Below, in pieces: positions 1 to 8,967 of a stretch of 64,000 nt of DNA. The DNA lies in contig NZ_CP090978.1 in the NCBI RefSeq assembly GCF_021513275.1, positions 6,443,001 to 6,507,000 of the forward strand, in the 5' to 3' direction. The stretch is from Paenibacillus hexagrammi. GTDB lineage: Bacteria > Bacillota > Bacilli > Paenibacillales > NBRC-103111. Position 1 is the stretch's first letter. Every line of letters begins with the position of its first letter. Position numbers and translations under genes: made by a program. The notes beneath the pieces are model-generated. The model did no database searches, was not told where the DNA came from, and saw nothing but the letters and a program-made list of their open reading frames with translations.

Positions 1-762
1 AGTGGCGTGCCAATGCTTCGGCTCCGCCCGGGTGGATGCTTTCACATCGATAGCTTGAAGCGTCTCCTCCATTCTTTCCTCACACTGCTTCGCGGTGATT
101 TTACAGCCATTCTCATGGTAATAAGAGAGGTAGGAGCTTTTGGTTTCCTGGTAGAACTGCTCGATTTTTCTCATCATGAAGAGAATAATATGCAGCCGGT
201 ACACTTCCTGAACGGAAGGTTTCCAGGCGGACGCATAGGCGGGCAGGGTTTCCAGGGCTGACTCATAGAAAGTCTCGATTGACTGCTGATGCGAAATGGA
301 AAAGCCGTGGAATTTGCCTTCAAAGAAACGGTGCCATTCCACAGGCATGGAATCCTCAAGCGGGCTGCTTGGCTTCTCGAGCTTCTTGCCTTGCAGGACG
401 GATGCAGCGCTGCGCACCGTCTTCTTGCGGCTGTGAATGGCCTGCTTCAGCTGCTGCAGGAGCAGCTCAGGGCGTCCATATGGCGCATATAAGCTGAAAA
501 AAGCCGCGGCTATGTGTTTGCAAAATCCATCATAGTTGCAGCTGCACTCACTATGGGTGAAGTCCTCGAGATTTATGATGGTCTCGTGAACCTTTTGTCC
601 TTTGACCCGTGCGTGGATGCTCGTGCCTTGCAGCTCGATATCGCTCACACGGCCTTTATGGTAATACTCCCAGCCATTCTCCAGTATGACGGCGTCATAG
701 TGGTGCTGGACCTGCTTCATTAGGTAGTTCATTCGATTTTTGGGAATCTGCAGTTTCAGCAT
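1..762 (-). CDS. SWIM zinc-finger family protein (C-terminus beyond the window)
   Basis: The minus frame stays open from the ATG at 762 to the window edge, giving the first 254 residues. A SWIM-type zinc motif, CSCNYDGFCKH (CxC...CxH), lies at about residues 79-89 and is followed by a hydrophobic stretch (IAAAFFSLYAP), the usual family arrangement. SWIM domains are thought to bind DNA or protein; in bacteria they often occur at the N-terminus of SNF2-helicase-associated proteins, so the missing part may be long. GGAGGT lies about 14 bases upstream of the ATG, rather far, so the start is only fairly secure. No partner gene is visible. Confidence 0.75.
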   Translation of the reverse strand, partial: MLKLQIPKNRMNYLMKQVQHHYDAVILENGWEYYHKGRVSDIELQGTSIHARVKGQKVHETIINLEDFTHSECSCNYDGFCKHIAAAFFSLYAPYGRPELLLQQLKQAIHSRKKTVRSAASVLQGKKLEKPSSPLEDSMPVEWHRFFEGKFHGFSISHQQSIETFYESALETLPAYASAWKPSVQEVYRLHIILFMMRKIEQFYQETKSSYLSYYHENGCKITAKQCEERMEETLQAIDVKASTRAEPKHWHAT

Positions 763-1014
763 GTGCGCTTTTTCTACCTCCGAGCCGTACATTCCTTCTT
801 CCATAGTAACAGATTTTTTCCGAAATTGCCCATTTCCATAGTGTATGCCAATGCATCTTTTTTTATAAGTAGGATCAGGTGATTATCCCTGCTTTTCCTG
901 CCTATAATGTGGTAAAGTGATAGATACAGCAAAATGACAGAAGCAGGTTCAGGCTCTAACGGGCAATCCAGCTGTTGGTTCAGCAGACGAGGCGTCTCGA
1001 AAGGAGAAACACAT

Positions 1015-1308
1015 ATGGGAATTAAATACGGCAGGGAGTATAAGGACATCGTCAACGATTTCATGCGCGGCATCGCGCTGGTAGATGGCTGCTATGATTT
1101 ATTTGAAATGTCAGAGGAAGAGTGGCTGGAGCTTGAGCCCGAGGAGCAGGAGGAGTGCTTGCGTACGCTGGCCGACGATATTTTTTACGGTCTGGGCAGT
1201 ACGCCTGTGATGCAAGTGGGGATTGGCTCGGTGCGTCATGATCCGGACAATCATGTGATTAAAGTGCATGATGGAGAGAAGCTGGTTTCGGTCATATATT
1301 TAGTCTAG
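1015..1308 (+). CDS. Small acidic conserved-looking protein, function unknown
   Basis: A 97-residue cytosolic protein rich in Glu/Asp (SEEEWLELEPEEQEE) without membrane segments. The start is fixed by AAAGGAG about nine bases before an ATG; a longer in-frame extension upstream has no ribosome site. I do not recognise a domain. A TATAAT box at 903-908 is a plausible promoter element. It lies about 80 bases before recQ on the same strand, with no clear terminator between, so they may be cotranscribed. The acidic N-terminal half and the beta-rich C-terminal end (KVHDGEKLVSVIYLV) are all that can be said. Confidence 0.7.
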   Translation: MGIKYGREYKDIVNDFMRGIALVDGCYDLFEMSEEEWLELEPEEQEECLRTLADDIFYGLGSTPVMQVGIGSVRHDPDNHVIKVHDGEKLVSVIYLV

Positions 1309-1390
1309 GCTAGTCTAGGCTGACTGGTGATGGGAACTAGCTTTGTCTTCATTTTACAATACGACAACGATTTCAAGGAGTAGTAAGGTT

Positions 1391-3198
1391 ATGCTTTCAG
1401 AAGCAAGGAAGGTTCTGCAGCAAGTCTATGGGTACCCCGAATTTCGTGAAGGGCAAAAGCATATCATCGCTAACCTCCTGGAGGGCAAAGACACGCTCGG
1501 CATCATGCCGACGGGGGGCGGCAAATCGATCTGTTATCAGGTTCCGGCATTGCTGATGGATGGAGTGACGCTCGTTATTTCACCGCTGATTTCCCTCATG
1601 AAGGATCAGGTCGATGCGCTGAACAGCTTAGGTGTATCGGCTACCTTCATCAACAGCACGCTGGAGGCGAGGGAAGTGGAGAGACGGCTTCGTGGCGCGA
1701 TGCAGGGGGAGTACAAGCTGATCTATATTGCACCCGAACGGCTGGAGTCGGAGCGGTTCCGCGCCAAGATGGCAGCGCTTCAGCTTCCGCTTGTCGCGAT
1801 CGACGAAGCGCACTGCGTATCGCAGTGGGGGCATGATTTCCGCCCGAGCTATGTCGGGATCGCTCCGTTCATCCGCGAGCTGCCGCAGCGCCCGATCGTA
1901 GCAGCTTTTACCGCGACTGCGACAGCGGAGGTTACGGCAGATATCGCCCGTCTGCTGGAGCTTGGCGAGGCAGGCGTCTTTATCAATGGCTTCAGCCGGG
2001 ATAATTTGGAGCTGACCATTCTGCGCGGTGAGAACAAACGTGATTATATTCTCAATTACGTGAAGGAACACACCCATCAACCAGGCATTATTTATGCGGC
2101 TACTCGGAAGGAAGTCGAGGATCTGCATGAGCTGCTGCGTAAAAAAGGCTTCTCAGCAGGGAAATACCACGCGGGCTTGACGGACGATGAGCGTTCGTAC
2201 ATGCAGGAGGCTTTCATCTACGACGATATCCGGGTGATGGTTGCTACCAACGCCTTTGGTATGGGCATCGACAAGTCTAATGTGCGTTATGTCATTCACT
2301 ACAACATGCCGAAAAATATGGAGGCTTACTATCAGGAAGCCGGACGCGCGGGACGAGACGGCGAGCCGAGCGAATGCATTCTGCTTTTCAGCGCGCAGGA
2401 CATTATGACGCAGAAGTTCCTGATCGAGCAGAATCAGCTGTCACCGGAACGCAAAGCGAATGAATACAAAAAGCTGCAGACGATGATCGATTACTGCTAT
2501 TCGCCCCGCTGCCTGCGCAATTTTATTCTGGAGTATTTCGACGAGAAGAATGTGAAGGACACCTGCGGCAATTGCAGCTCCTGCAAGGACGACCGGGATA
2601 CGGTGGACATCACAGTCGAGGCTCAAAAGATCTTTTCGTGCATCCGCCGGATGCAGGAGCGTTTCGGTATCTCGATGGTGGCATCCGTACTTAAGGGCTC
2701 GAAAGCTAAAAAAATTGTGGATTATCGGTTCGACAAGCTGCCGACCCACGGCATCATGCGGGATCTGCCGGAAAAGGAAATTTCTGACCTGATCAACGTG
2801 CTCATTTCCGAAGGCTACCTGCAGCTGTCCGAAGGTCAGTATCCGGTCGTGAAGCTGCAGCAGGCTGCTGTAGAAGTGTTGCAGGGTAGGCAGCAGGTGT
2901 TCCAGAAGGTTCGCAAGCAGGTTATCAAGGCTGCAGCCGTCGATAATACGCTGTTTGAGCAGCTTCGTCTGCTGCGCAGAGAGATTGCTCAGCGCGAGAA
3001 GGTGCCCCCTATATTATTTTCTCCGACAGCACGCTGCGTGAGATGAGCGAGACCTGTCCAACGACTGCTGCGGGTATGCTTCGTATCAAAGGAGTCGGGG
3101 AAGTCAAGTTCCGCAATTACGGACAACCTTTCCTGGAGCTGCTGCGCACGTACGCAGGAGAAAGCGAGGCCGACATGGCCGTATACGATTACGAATAG
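1391..3198 (+). CDS. recQ: ATP-dependent DNA helicase RecQ (one frameshift)
   Basis: A 3'-5' superfamily 2 helicase acting in recombination and fork repair. Visible motifs are Walker A (TGGGKS), DEAH with the aromatic-rich loop (IDEAHCVSQWGHDFRPSY), motif VI (QEAGRAGRDG), the RQC zinc cluster (CYSPRCLRNF...CGNCSSC) and a C-terminal HRDC domain. The total is about 602 residues, normal for the family. I take the ATG at 1391 because AAGGAG sits 10 bases upstream; a TTG 48 bases earlier lacks a site. The frame breaks at about 3005-3009, where a C5 run should be C6; the restored tail continues PPYIIFSDSTLREM and ends at 3198. Without the correction the HRDC domain is lost. Confidence 0.93.
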
Positions 3199-3213
3199 GC
3201 GGGGAGTGTGCCG

Positions 3214-3516
3214 ATGGCGAAGGCTGGAAAACTAACTGCTGAGGACTTTATAGCCCGACTGAAGGGGCTGCCTGGTTGGACAGTGGAGGACGGCAAATGG
3301 ATCGTTCGAAGATACCGTTTTGCCGAATTTATGGCGGGCGTCGACTTTGTCGGCAGGGTCGCCCGTATCGCCGAAGACAACAATCATCATCCAATGATCG
3401 CGATTGATTACAAATTGGTCACCGTTCGGTTCACGACTTGGAGCGCTGGGGGATTAACGGATCTGGACTTTCATACAGCCGCTTTGGTCGAGCAGGCATA
3501 CGGCGAGCATGCTTAA
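3214..3516 (+). CDS. 4a-hydroxytetrahydrobiopterin (pterin-4a-carbinolamine) dehydratase
   Basis: About 100 residues, the usual size for the PCD/DCoH family, which dehydrates 4a-hydroxytetrahydrobiopterin during pterin cofactor recycling. The family signature is complete: DNNHHP, then Y, nine residues, W (in place of the more common H, which the signature allows), then GGLTDLD. GGCGGGG precedes the ATG by about nine bases; an in-frame GTG six bases earlier is possible. It follows recQ by 15 bases and may be in the same transcript. No aromatic amino acid hydroxylase is nearby, so its physiological partner is not visible here. Confidence 0.9.
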   Translation: MAKAGKLTAEDFIARLKGLPGWTVEDGKWIVRRYRFAEFMAGVDFVGRVARIAEDNNHHPMIAIDYKLVTVRFTTWSAGGLTDLDFHTAALVEQAYGEHA

Positions 3517-3542
3517 GGGCAGTGACCGGTGCCTGCTGCCTG

Positions 3543-3627
3543 CTACTGCTACTGCTACTGCTACTGCTACTGCTACTGCTACTGCTACTGCTGCTACTGC
3601 TACTGCTACTGCTACTGCTACTGCTAC
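3543..3627. repeat. Hexanucleotide microsatellite (CTACTG)n
   Basis: Eight perfect CTACTG units, one stray CTG, five more units and a partial CTAC give 85 bp of simple repeat between the dehydratase stop and the end of the convergent acetyltransferase gene. In other frames it would encode poly-Leu, poly-Ser, or Thr/Ala and Val/Ala dipeptides, none with a convincing start. Copy number is likely to vary by slippage. Confidence 0.95.
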
Positions 3628-3665
3628 CCGTTGCCCGCTGCCGGCTCCCAGATGGATGAAGCACG

Positions 3666-4175
3666 CTACGACTCTTGGTCCTGGTAGACCATACAGTGGA
3701 AGGCGTCCCAACCTTCGGGAGTCATTTTCTCATAGGTGTCGGTGATGACAAAGCCCTTCCTTTCATAAGTACGTATGGCTCGCTCGTTGCTCACAAGCAC
3801 CTCCAGGTCGATCTCTTGACCTGGCGCACGCCGCTTGGCCTCTTGCACAATGATACCCATGAACTGGGCGCCGTGGCCCTGTCCGCATAGCTCCGGCCGC
3901 AGGGACAGGCCTAGTCGGGTAACTCCAGCCAAGGGGAAGAACTGTGCAAACCCGCTCAGCTTTCCGTCTTGGTCAACGATGGCCGCATACTGATCTCTGC
4001 GAATGTCCGGATCCGCAAACTCGAATTCATGCTGGAGCATAGCCTGCCAAGAGGGCCAGTTATAGGTTTCATAGGGCGGGGGATAGATCCATGTACACAC
4101 TTCTATGCCATGGTCCTCCGTAAAGGGAACGATTTTATTCATATAAGGATTCATTCTTGTATTCATCCTTTTCAT
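3666..4175 (-). CDS. GNAT family N-acetyltransferase
   Basis: A 169-residue protein with the GNAT core: beta-4/alpha-3 region LGLSLRPELCGQGHGAQFM, matching the acetyl-CoA pyrophosphate loop (Q/RxxGxG/A), and the late motif VLVSNERAIRTYERKGFVITDTYEK typical of the C-terminal substrate and CoA helix. The substrate is unknown. Four closely spaced methionines at the N-terminus (MKRMNTRMNPYM) make the start uncertain; an ATG at 4154 has AAAAGG at a better distance. It is divergent from the acyltransferase gene starting at 4208 and convergent with the microsatellite side. Confidence 0.85.
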   Translation of the reverse strand: MKRMNTRMNPYMNKIVPFTEDHGIEVCTWIYPPPYETYNWPSWQAMLQHEFEFADPDIRRDQYAAIVDQDGKLSGFAQFFPLAGVTRLGLSLRPELCGQGHGAQFMGIIVQEAKRRAPGQEIDLEVLVSNERAIRTYERKGFVITDTYEKMTPEGWDAFHCMVYQDQES

Positions 4176-4207
4176 ATCGATACTAGATCCAAGAGAAGAG
4201 GTTCACT

Positions 4208-5441
4208 GTGGTTACGGCAAAATCGAATATGGCGGAGGTGCAGGCGCCGCTCAAAGGCAATGCCCTTCCGGGTCAGTTTGTTCAAGAAACTGGCATTTCG
4301 GGGCGCAGATATGATTTGGACAATCTGAAGGTGTGGCTGACGATACTGGTTGTCATTCATCATGCGGGCCAGCCTTATGGCGGCTCCAATGGCTTTTGGT
4401 ATTTCAAGACGTCTCAGCAAGCCGACCTGGGACGGTTCTTCTCTGTGAATGCCGGATTCTTCATGAGTTTATTTTTCCTCATATCGGCTTATTTCTTACC
4501 GGGATCCCTGGATCGTAAAGGAGCTGCTGCATTTCTAAAAGACCGCCTGGTTAGATTCGGCATTCCGCTGCTTGCCGGCTTCCTCATCATCATGCCGCTG
4601 CTGTTGTATGTTTATTACATCCACTATCGCGGATATGGCTTCATCTCATTTTCAGACTATTATTTGAATGTCTATTTCGGTTTAGCAGGCAAGCCATCGG
4701 ATTGGACGGGGCCGAGCTTTCCCGATTTGCAGTTTGGTCATCTTTGGTTCATTGAGCAGCTGCTCTTTTATTCCGTTATTTATGCGATCATTAGGTTCGC
4801 AGTGGGGAATCGGCTGGGAGTTTGCACCACTTTTTTGGCGAGAGCTTGCTGCACAGAACGATCCTGCTGTTTGCACTGCCTACCGCGCTGCTTACCTATT
4901 GGGTCCGTATCGAAGCTCCAATTGACCAATGGACAGGACTGTTAGGGTTCATTCAAATGGAATACGCGCATGTCATTCAGTATATCAGCTGCTTTCTATT
5001 CGGCATGATAGCTTACCGGAACAAGTGGCTGGATCGGATCCCGCATCGGGTAGGACTGACGTGGCTTTTGCTTGGTATTTGTATCGCCGTTCTCCGCTAC
5101 TCGACGGACTGGATTCCTTATGCAGGAGGAGGCGCTGGTGCAGAGGCTTTCGTCTATGCAGTGACAGAGACAGCGATGTGCTACGGGTTATGTGTCGGAC
5201 TCATTTACTTTTTCATCGAAGGGTCTCCGGTACAAACCGCTTGTATCGGATCTTATCGGAAAACAGCTACGGCGTCTACATCTTCCATCTTCCGATTCTC
5301 GTAGTCTATCAATATGCGTTGGATGGAATCGAACTGGGTCCGTTTGCCAAATTTATTCTAGCTGCGATATTAGGTGTCGTCACCAGCTATGCCTTGACTT
5401 ATGTGCTGCGGCGGTTTGCGGTCATGCGGAAGGTGATTTAG
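4208..5441 (+). CDS. Acyltransferase 3 family membrane protein (two frameshifts)
   Basis: A multi-spanning membrane protein of about 410 residues. It opens with RRYDLDNLKVWLTILVVIHHAGQPYGG, the start of the Acyltransferase_3 domain with its catalytic-type His in the first helix, and continues with about ten hydrophobic segments. Members O-acylate sugars, lipids or other extracytoplasmic substrates; the substrate is unknown. GTG start with AGAGG six bases upstream. The frame changes by one deleted base at about 4800-4820 and again near 5230; the last frame reads ILSENSYGVYIFHLPILV to the stop. Its end overlaps the convergent HAD gene by 20 bases. Confidence 0.82.
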
Positions 5442-6258
5442 CGAAGGAGTTTGGGCTAGGGAAGGATGCAGGCAGTTGTTGCTTCAAAACAAGTTCTATG
5501 ATTTTTGCGACGCCGTCATTGTCATTGCTGTCCGTAACGAAGTCCGCCAGCGCTTTCAGCTCATCTATGGCATTTGACATAGCCACTTTGCAGCAGGGCA
5601 GCGTAAATAGCTCTAAGTCGTTATAATCGTCTCCAAATACTATAACTTGAGGCAAAAAAATAGCGAAGCGGTTAAGCAACAGTGATATACCTGTAGCTTT
5701 ACTGACGGAGCAGTTCATCATTTGTATCAGTGTTCCGCGGTCAGTGAGCACGACATGTGCTTGCTCTTTAAAGACTTGAATGAGGTCCTGCGGATCTTCA
5801 AAATAGGTGATGAGCAGCTTCGTGGCATCTAGAGTCTTCAATACTTCATGGCTGCAGATATGAGGCTGGAAGTGAGAGGTTTGGAATATTTCTTCATCAA
5901 TAACGCCGTCGTCGGCAAACCATTTGTCCTTTACTTCTACGCTAATACTGCAGTTCGGCATATGGATGCTGCAATAATCCAGTAGCGCTGACGTGACGGA
6001 CTTGTCGATGGATATATGCGTTTCAAACCCAGTTTGGGCATCTTCAATGAGTGCACCGTTATAGTAAACAAACGAACATATGCTTACAATTTCTTTGGGC
6101 AAAATTTGCCTGACGGAACGTGGAGGCCTGGCGGTTGCAACGATGATTTTTATTCCTTGGGCAGCGGATTGGATTAGGGCATCAACGCTTTGACGTGATA
6201 GCTGTTTGTCGGAGCGAAGCAGCGTTCCGTCCAGATCAATTACAAGAGCTTTATACAA
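5422..6258 (-). CDS. Cof-type HAD-IIB phosphatase
   Basis: A 278-residue cytosolic hydrolase of the Cof subfamily. All four HAD motifs are visible: I, LVIDLDGTLL with the nucleophile Asp; II, IIVATARPP; III, the Lys in SKATGISLLL; IV, FGDDYNDLEL. The cap domain lies between motifs II and III, as expected for type IIB. These enzymes dephosphorylate small molecules such as sugar phosphates or flavin precursors, and substrate cannot be told from sequence. It is transcribed alone, convergent with the acyltransferase gene and divergent from the next acetyltransferase gene. Confidence 0.9.
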   Translation of the reverse strand: MYKALVIDLDGTLLRSDKQLSRQSVDALIQSAAQGIKIIVATARPPRSVRQILPKEIVSICSFVYYNGALIEDAQTGFETHISIDKSVTSALLDYCSIHMPNCSISVEVKDKWFADDGVIDEEIFQTSHFQPHICSHEVLKTLDATKLLITYFEDPQDLIQVFKEQAHVVLTDRGTLIQMMNCSVSKATGISLLLNRFAIFLPQVIVFGDDYNDLELFTLPCCKVAMSNAIDELKALADFVTDSNDNDGVAKIIELVLKQQLPASFPSPNSFAKSPSA

Positions 6259-6356
6259 AGTGGCGACACCTCCTACATAATATCCATTATAAGTTATTCA
6301 AAACGCTCTCTATCATGTAAAATATAGCATATGAGATTGGCTAAGGAGGTACATGC

Positions 6357-6829
6357 ATGGCTCAAATCACGGTAAGGGAAGCCCTAGAGAAGGACATTCC
6401 TCGGCTAAAAGAACTTATGATCGCTTATATCGTCGACTTCTACGAATATCGGCAGCCCGAAGACAGCAAGCTGGAAGAACTAATCCGTACGCTGCTGGAG
6501 CAAAAGGAAGGCGTTCAGTTTGTTGCTGAGACGGAAGAGGGCGCGTTGGTTGGCTTCGCTACGTTATACTTTACATACAGCACACTGCGGGCATCGAAGG
6601 TTGCCATCATGAATGATATGTTTGTCGTGGACGCGGAGCGGGACAAGGGACGGCTCAGAAGCTGTTCGCCGCTTGCAAAGGGTATTCGGCCAGATATGGC
6701 TATGCCTCGATGTCCTGGGAAACGGCCAAGGATAATTTCCGCGCGCAGCGGTTTTACGATAAAATGGGAGGAGAGCTGGGGGACTGGCTCACATACTCTA
6801 TCAACCCGACCATCGGGATCGGAGATTAA
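6357..6829 (+). CDS. GNAT family N-acetyltransferase (one frameshift)
   Basis: About 157 residues after correction. The N-terminal half (MAQITVREALEKDIPRLKELM) and central strand (AIMNDMFVVDAE) are GNAT-like. One G is missing in the run at about 6639-6642; restoring it gives RGQGTAQKLFAACKGYSARYG, the acetyl-CoA-binding loop, and DNFRAQRFYDKMGGEL, the closing motif, with a stop at 6827-6829. The uncorrected frame runs past this into the next gene with no family similarity. An AAGGAGGT site six bases before the ATG gives a firm start. The gene lies 30 bases before the sulfurtransferase and is probably cotranscribed. Confidence 0.85.
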
Positions 6830-6859
6830 ACGTTATCTAACGAAGGTGGTGCCCTTATT

Positions 6860-7696
6860 TTGGAAAATATCGTAAGCCAGGCCTGGCTGCTTGGCCAACT
6901 GGAAGATGCAAACACGGTCATTGTGGATTGTAGATTCGCACTGGGCCAACCGGAGTCAGGCAGAACGAATTACAACGTGGATCATATACCCGGTGCTGTT
7001 TATGTAGATCTGGAAAAAGATTTATCCGGTGCGATTATGGCGCACGGCGGCAGACATCCGCTGCCGGACTTAGGCGCGTTCTCGATCCTTGTGGGCAGCC
7101 TTGGTATCGACGGTAACAAGACTGTCGTTGCTTACGACGACCAGGGCGGAGCGATGGCTTCTCGTCTATGGTGGATGTTGCGCTTCCTCGGACATACCGA
7201 GGTCTATGTCCTTGACCAAGGCTACTCCGCCTGGAAGGCGGCAGGCCACCCGGTCACTGATGAAGTGCCTGCGGTACATCCGCGCACCTTCTCCCCGAAG
7301 GTCAACCGCGCCATGCTGGCCAGCATGGATGAGGTGAAGGATAAGCTCGGACGCGAAGGCACCGTGCTGGTGGATTCCCGCGAGGAGAGACGCTACCTCG
7401 GTCTCGAGGAGCCGATTGACGCTGCTGCCGGACATATTCCGGGCGCGCGCAATTTCTTTTGGAAAGGCGTGCTGAATGAGGGCGGCGCCTGGAAATCTGC
7501 GGAGGAGCAGCGGGAGCGTTTCGCGGAGCTTCGGGACGCAGAAGAGATCATCGTATACTGCGGTTCCGGTGTAACCGCATGTCCGAACGTGATCGCGCTG
7601 CAGGAAGCGGGCTTTGCGAATGTGAAGCTATACAGCGGAAGCTGGAGCGACTGGATCAGTTGGGAAGAGAACCCGATTGCGACGGGTGAGGAGTAA
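6860..7696 (+). CDS. Thiosulfate/3-mercaptopyruvate sulfurtransferase (two rhodanese domains)
   Basis: A 278-residue tandem rhodanese. The N-terminal, inactive-type domain spans about residues 10-135 (VIVDCRF...GHPVTD) and the catalytic domain about 155-275, with the active-site Cys in IVYCGSGVTAC and the loop CGSGVT, which is the mercaptopyruvate sulfurtransferase-type loop. It moves sulfane sulfur from thiosulfate or mercaptopyruvate to cyanide or thiol acceptors. TTG start, with AAGGTGGT nine bases upstream. A terminator follows shortly after the stop, closing this small plus-strand group. Confidence 0.93.
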   Translation: MENIVSQAWLLGQLEDANTVIVDCRFALGQPESGRTNYNVDHIPGAVYVDLEKDLSGAIMAHGGRHPLPDLGAFSILVGSLGIDGNKTVVAYDDQGGAMASRLWWMLRFLGHTEVYVLDQGYSAWKAAGHPVTDEVPAVHPRTFSPKVNRAMLASMDEVKDKLGREGTVLVDSREERRYLGLEEPIDAAAGHIPGARNFFWKGVLNEGGAWKSAEEQRERFAELRDAEEIIVYCGSGVTACPNVIALQEAGFANVKLYSGSWSDWISWEENPIATGEE

Positions 7697-7726
7697 AAGC
7701 GAAGAGGCAGAGTCGGACACGAGATG

Positions 7727-7774
7727 GAGGGCTGTGACAGGTTGCCGGGAGGCGGGCTGCTCACAGCTCTTTTT
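7727..7774 (+). terminator. Intrinsic terminator after the sulfurtransferase gene
   Basis: GGGCTGTGA pairs with TCACAGCTC through one G-U pair, with a GC-rich loop, followed by five T residues. Confidence 0.75.
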
Positions 7775-7892
7775 AGACGTTGTCTATAATGTCATGTCAT
7801 ATATCCAAATGTGCATTTCAAAATGGGAAGTTGTGTATGTTGTTGTTAACATGCCATTCTAAGGGCCGTTGTATAGTTTAGAAGTGCGAAAT

Positions 7893-8213
7893 TTAGAAGG
7901 GATTGTACCCTTTGACAAAGGGAATTATCATTACATACACCGAACAAAAGAAGAGAACGGTAAAAAGGACGGAGGTTATGCGCTTCGTGAAGTACGCAAG
8001 GTTGCGCCTTAAACCGAGCCAAGCTCTGACAACGGTGTAAAGAAAAAAAACAAAGTAGGAGACGCTAACCCAGTTCACCCATACATTGCCGATGAAGGTG
8101 ATACCATAGTTTACGTACATAGGCTTCAGTACATAGTCAGTTAACATATAACCGATAGCTAGTATAAAGATAGCCTCTAGCAGCTGGATAAGAAACAGGC
8201 TCCAGATCTTCAA
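7893..8213 (-). CDS. Small membrane protein, unknown function
   Basis: A 106-residue protein with three hydrophobic segments, at about residues 5-27, 45-63 and 80-100, separated by a basic loop (RAWLGLRRNLAYFTKR). The TTG start has an excellent AAAGGAGGA site about eight bases upstream, which supports real translation. I recognise no family. It is transcribed alone, convergent with the sulfurtransferase group, and borders the AT-rich stretch that precedes the O-acyltransferase pair. Confidence 0.65.
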   Translation of the reverse strand: MKIWSLFLIQLLEAIFILAIGYMLTDYVLKPMYVNYGITFIGNVWVNWVSVSYFVFFLYTVVRAWLGLRRNLAYFTKRITSVLFTVLFFCSVYVMIIPFVKGYNPF

Positions 8214-8967
8214 CGGTAGTTCCTCCTTTCATTAATAACTAAATATTAACATTTGTTTAAGGAAATACCAAGATTGATTGCGCTGATACTATGATTTGTC
8301 AGAATACAACAGGACCTAGCGGTGTTTTCCACTAGACCAGTAATTTATATGTAGTTTAGCTGTTCGACACCCATGCTGAGACATCAAGGTCATCACATTG
8401 GAGATATTCTATAACATTATAGGTGGCCTAATGTGGCACTAAGAGCAGTGAATAGAAAAGCGTTCTTAAAAGTTTGCTTCATAAACGGTATCTCTCCTTT
8501 ATAAGTAGAATCATCTTAATAGTATCAATATCACAGAATTTAACACATATAATATATATAGTATGAAATGGGGTTATTTATAATATGTATTAGTAGACTT
8601 AGAGTTATTGCTGTCTTGGAACTAACATTAAGCTTGCAGTTTATATTCCTCGTATACGTCTTCATCTTCAGCTCTTCTCACCTAAACATGCTCCTCTATA
8701 TTTATGGAAAATGCTTTTTTATAGGCCCTATCTTTACTTTCAGTAGTGGTTTTCCTCGCTTTGTGCTTCCTAAGTCCCCCGAGTAAAGTGAAGGGGACGC
8801 TTTCACATCTGTGCTAGTAGATCATCAGATACTAGTGTTTTCATTTTCCAGGATTATTTGAAGTCAACGAGAAGCCAACGCCAGTCGCAAATCCCTTTCA
8901 ATTAGGTCGGCCTTTGGCTGTACTCTTACCATGTTAATTCCAAAAATACCCTTTGTGGTTTATAATA
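8214..8967. other. AT-rich intergenic stretch without a supported gene
   Basis: About 750 bases that carry the upstream region of the minus-strand membrane-protein gene and of the plus-strand SGNH gene. A run of hydrophobic codons at 8568-8786 has no ribosome site and no recognisable family. A hairpin GTCCCC...GGGGAC lies at about 8774-8803 without a T tract. I see no RNA gene. Base composition is clearly lower in GC than in the flanking genes. Confidence 0.6.

Noticed and set aside
774-1073. 99-residue minus-strand frame and a longer plus-strand start at 934
   Set aside because: The minus frame overlaps the well-started gene at 1015; the plus extension lacks a ribosome site.
3431-3745. Poly-Leu, poly-Ser, Val/Ala and Thr/Ala open frames over the microsatellite
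   Set aside because: They arise solely from the CTACTG repeat being free of stops in several frames; none has a ribosome site or a family.
8568-8786. 72-residue hydrophobic open frame
   Set aside because: No ribosome site, strong A/T composition and no recognisable family; hydrophobic translation is common in T-rich DNA.
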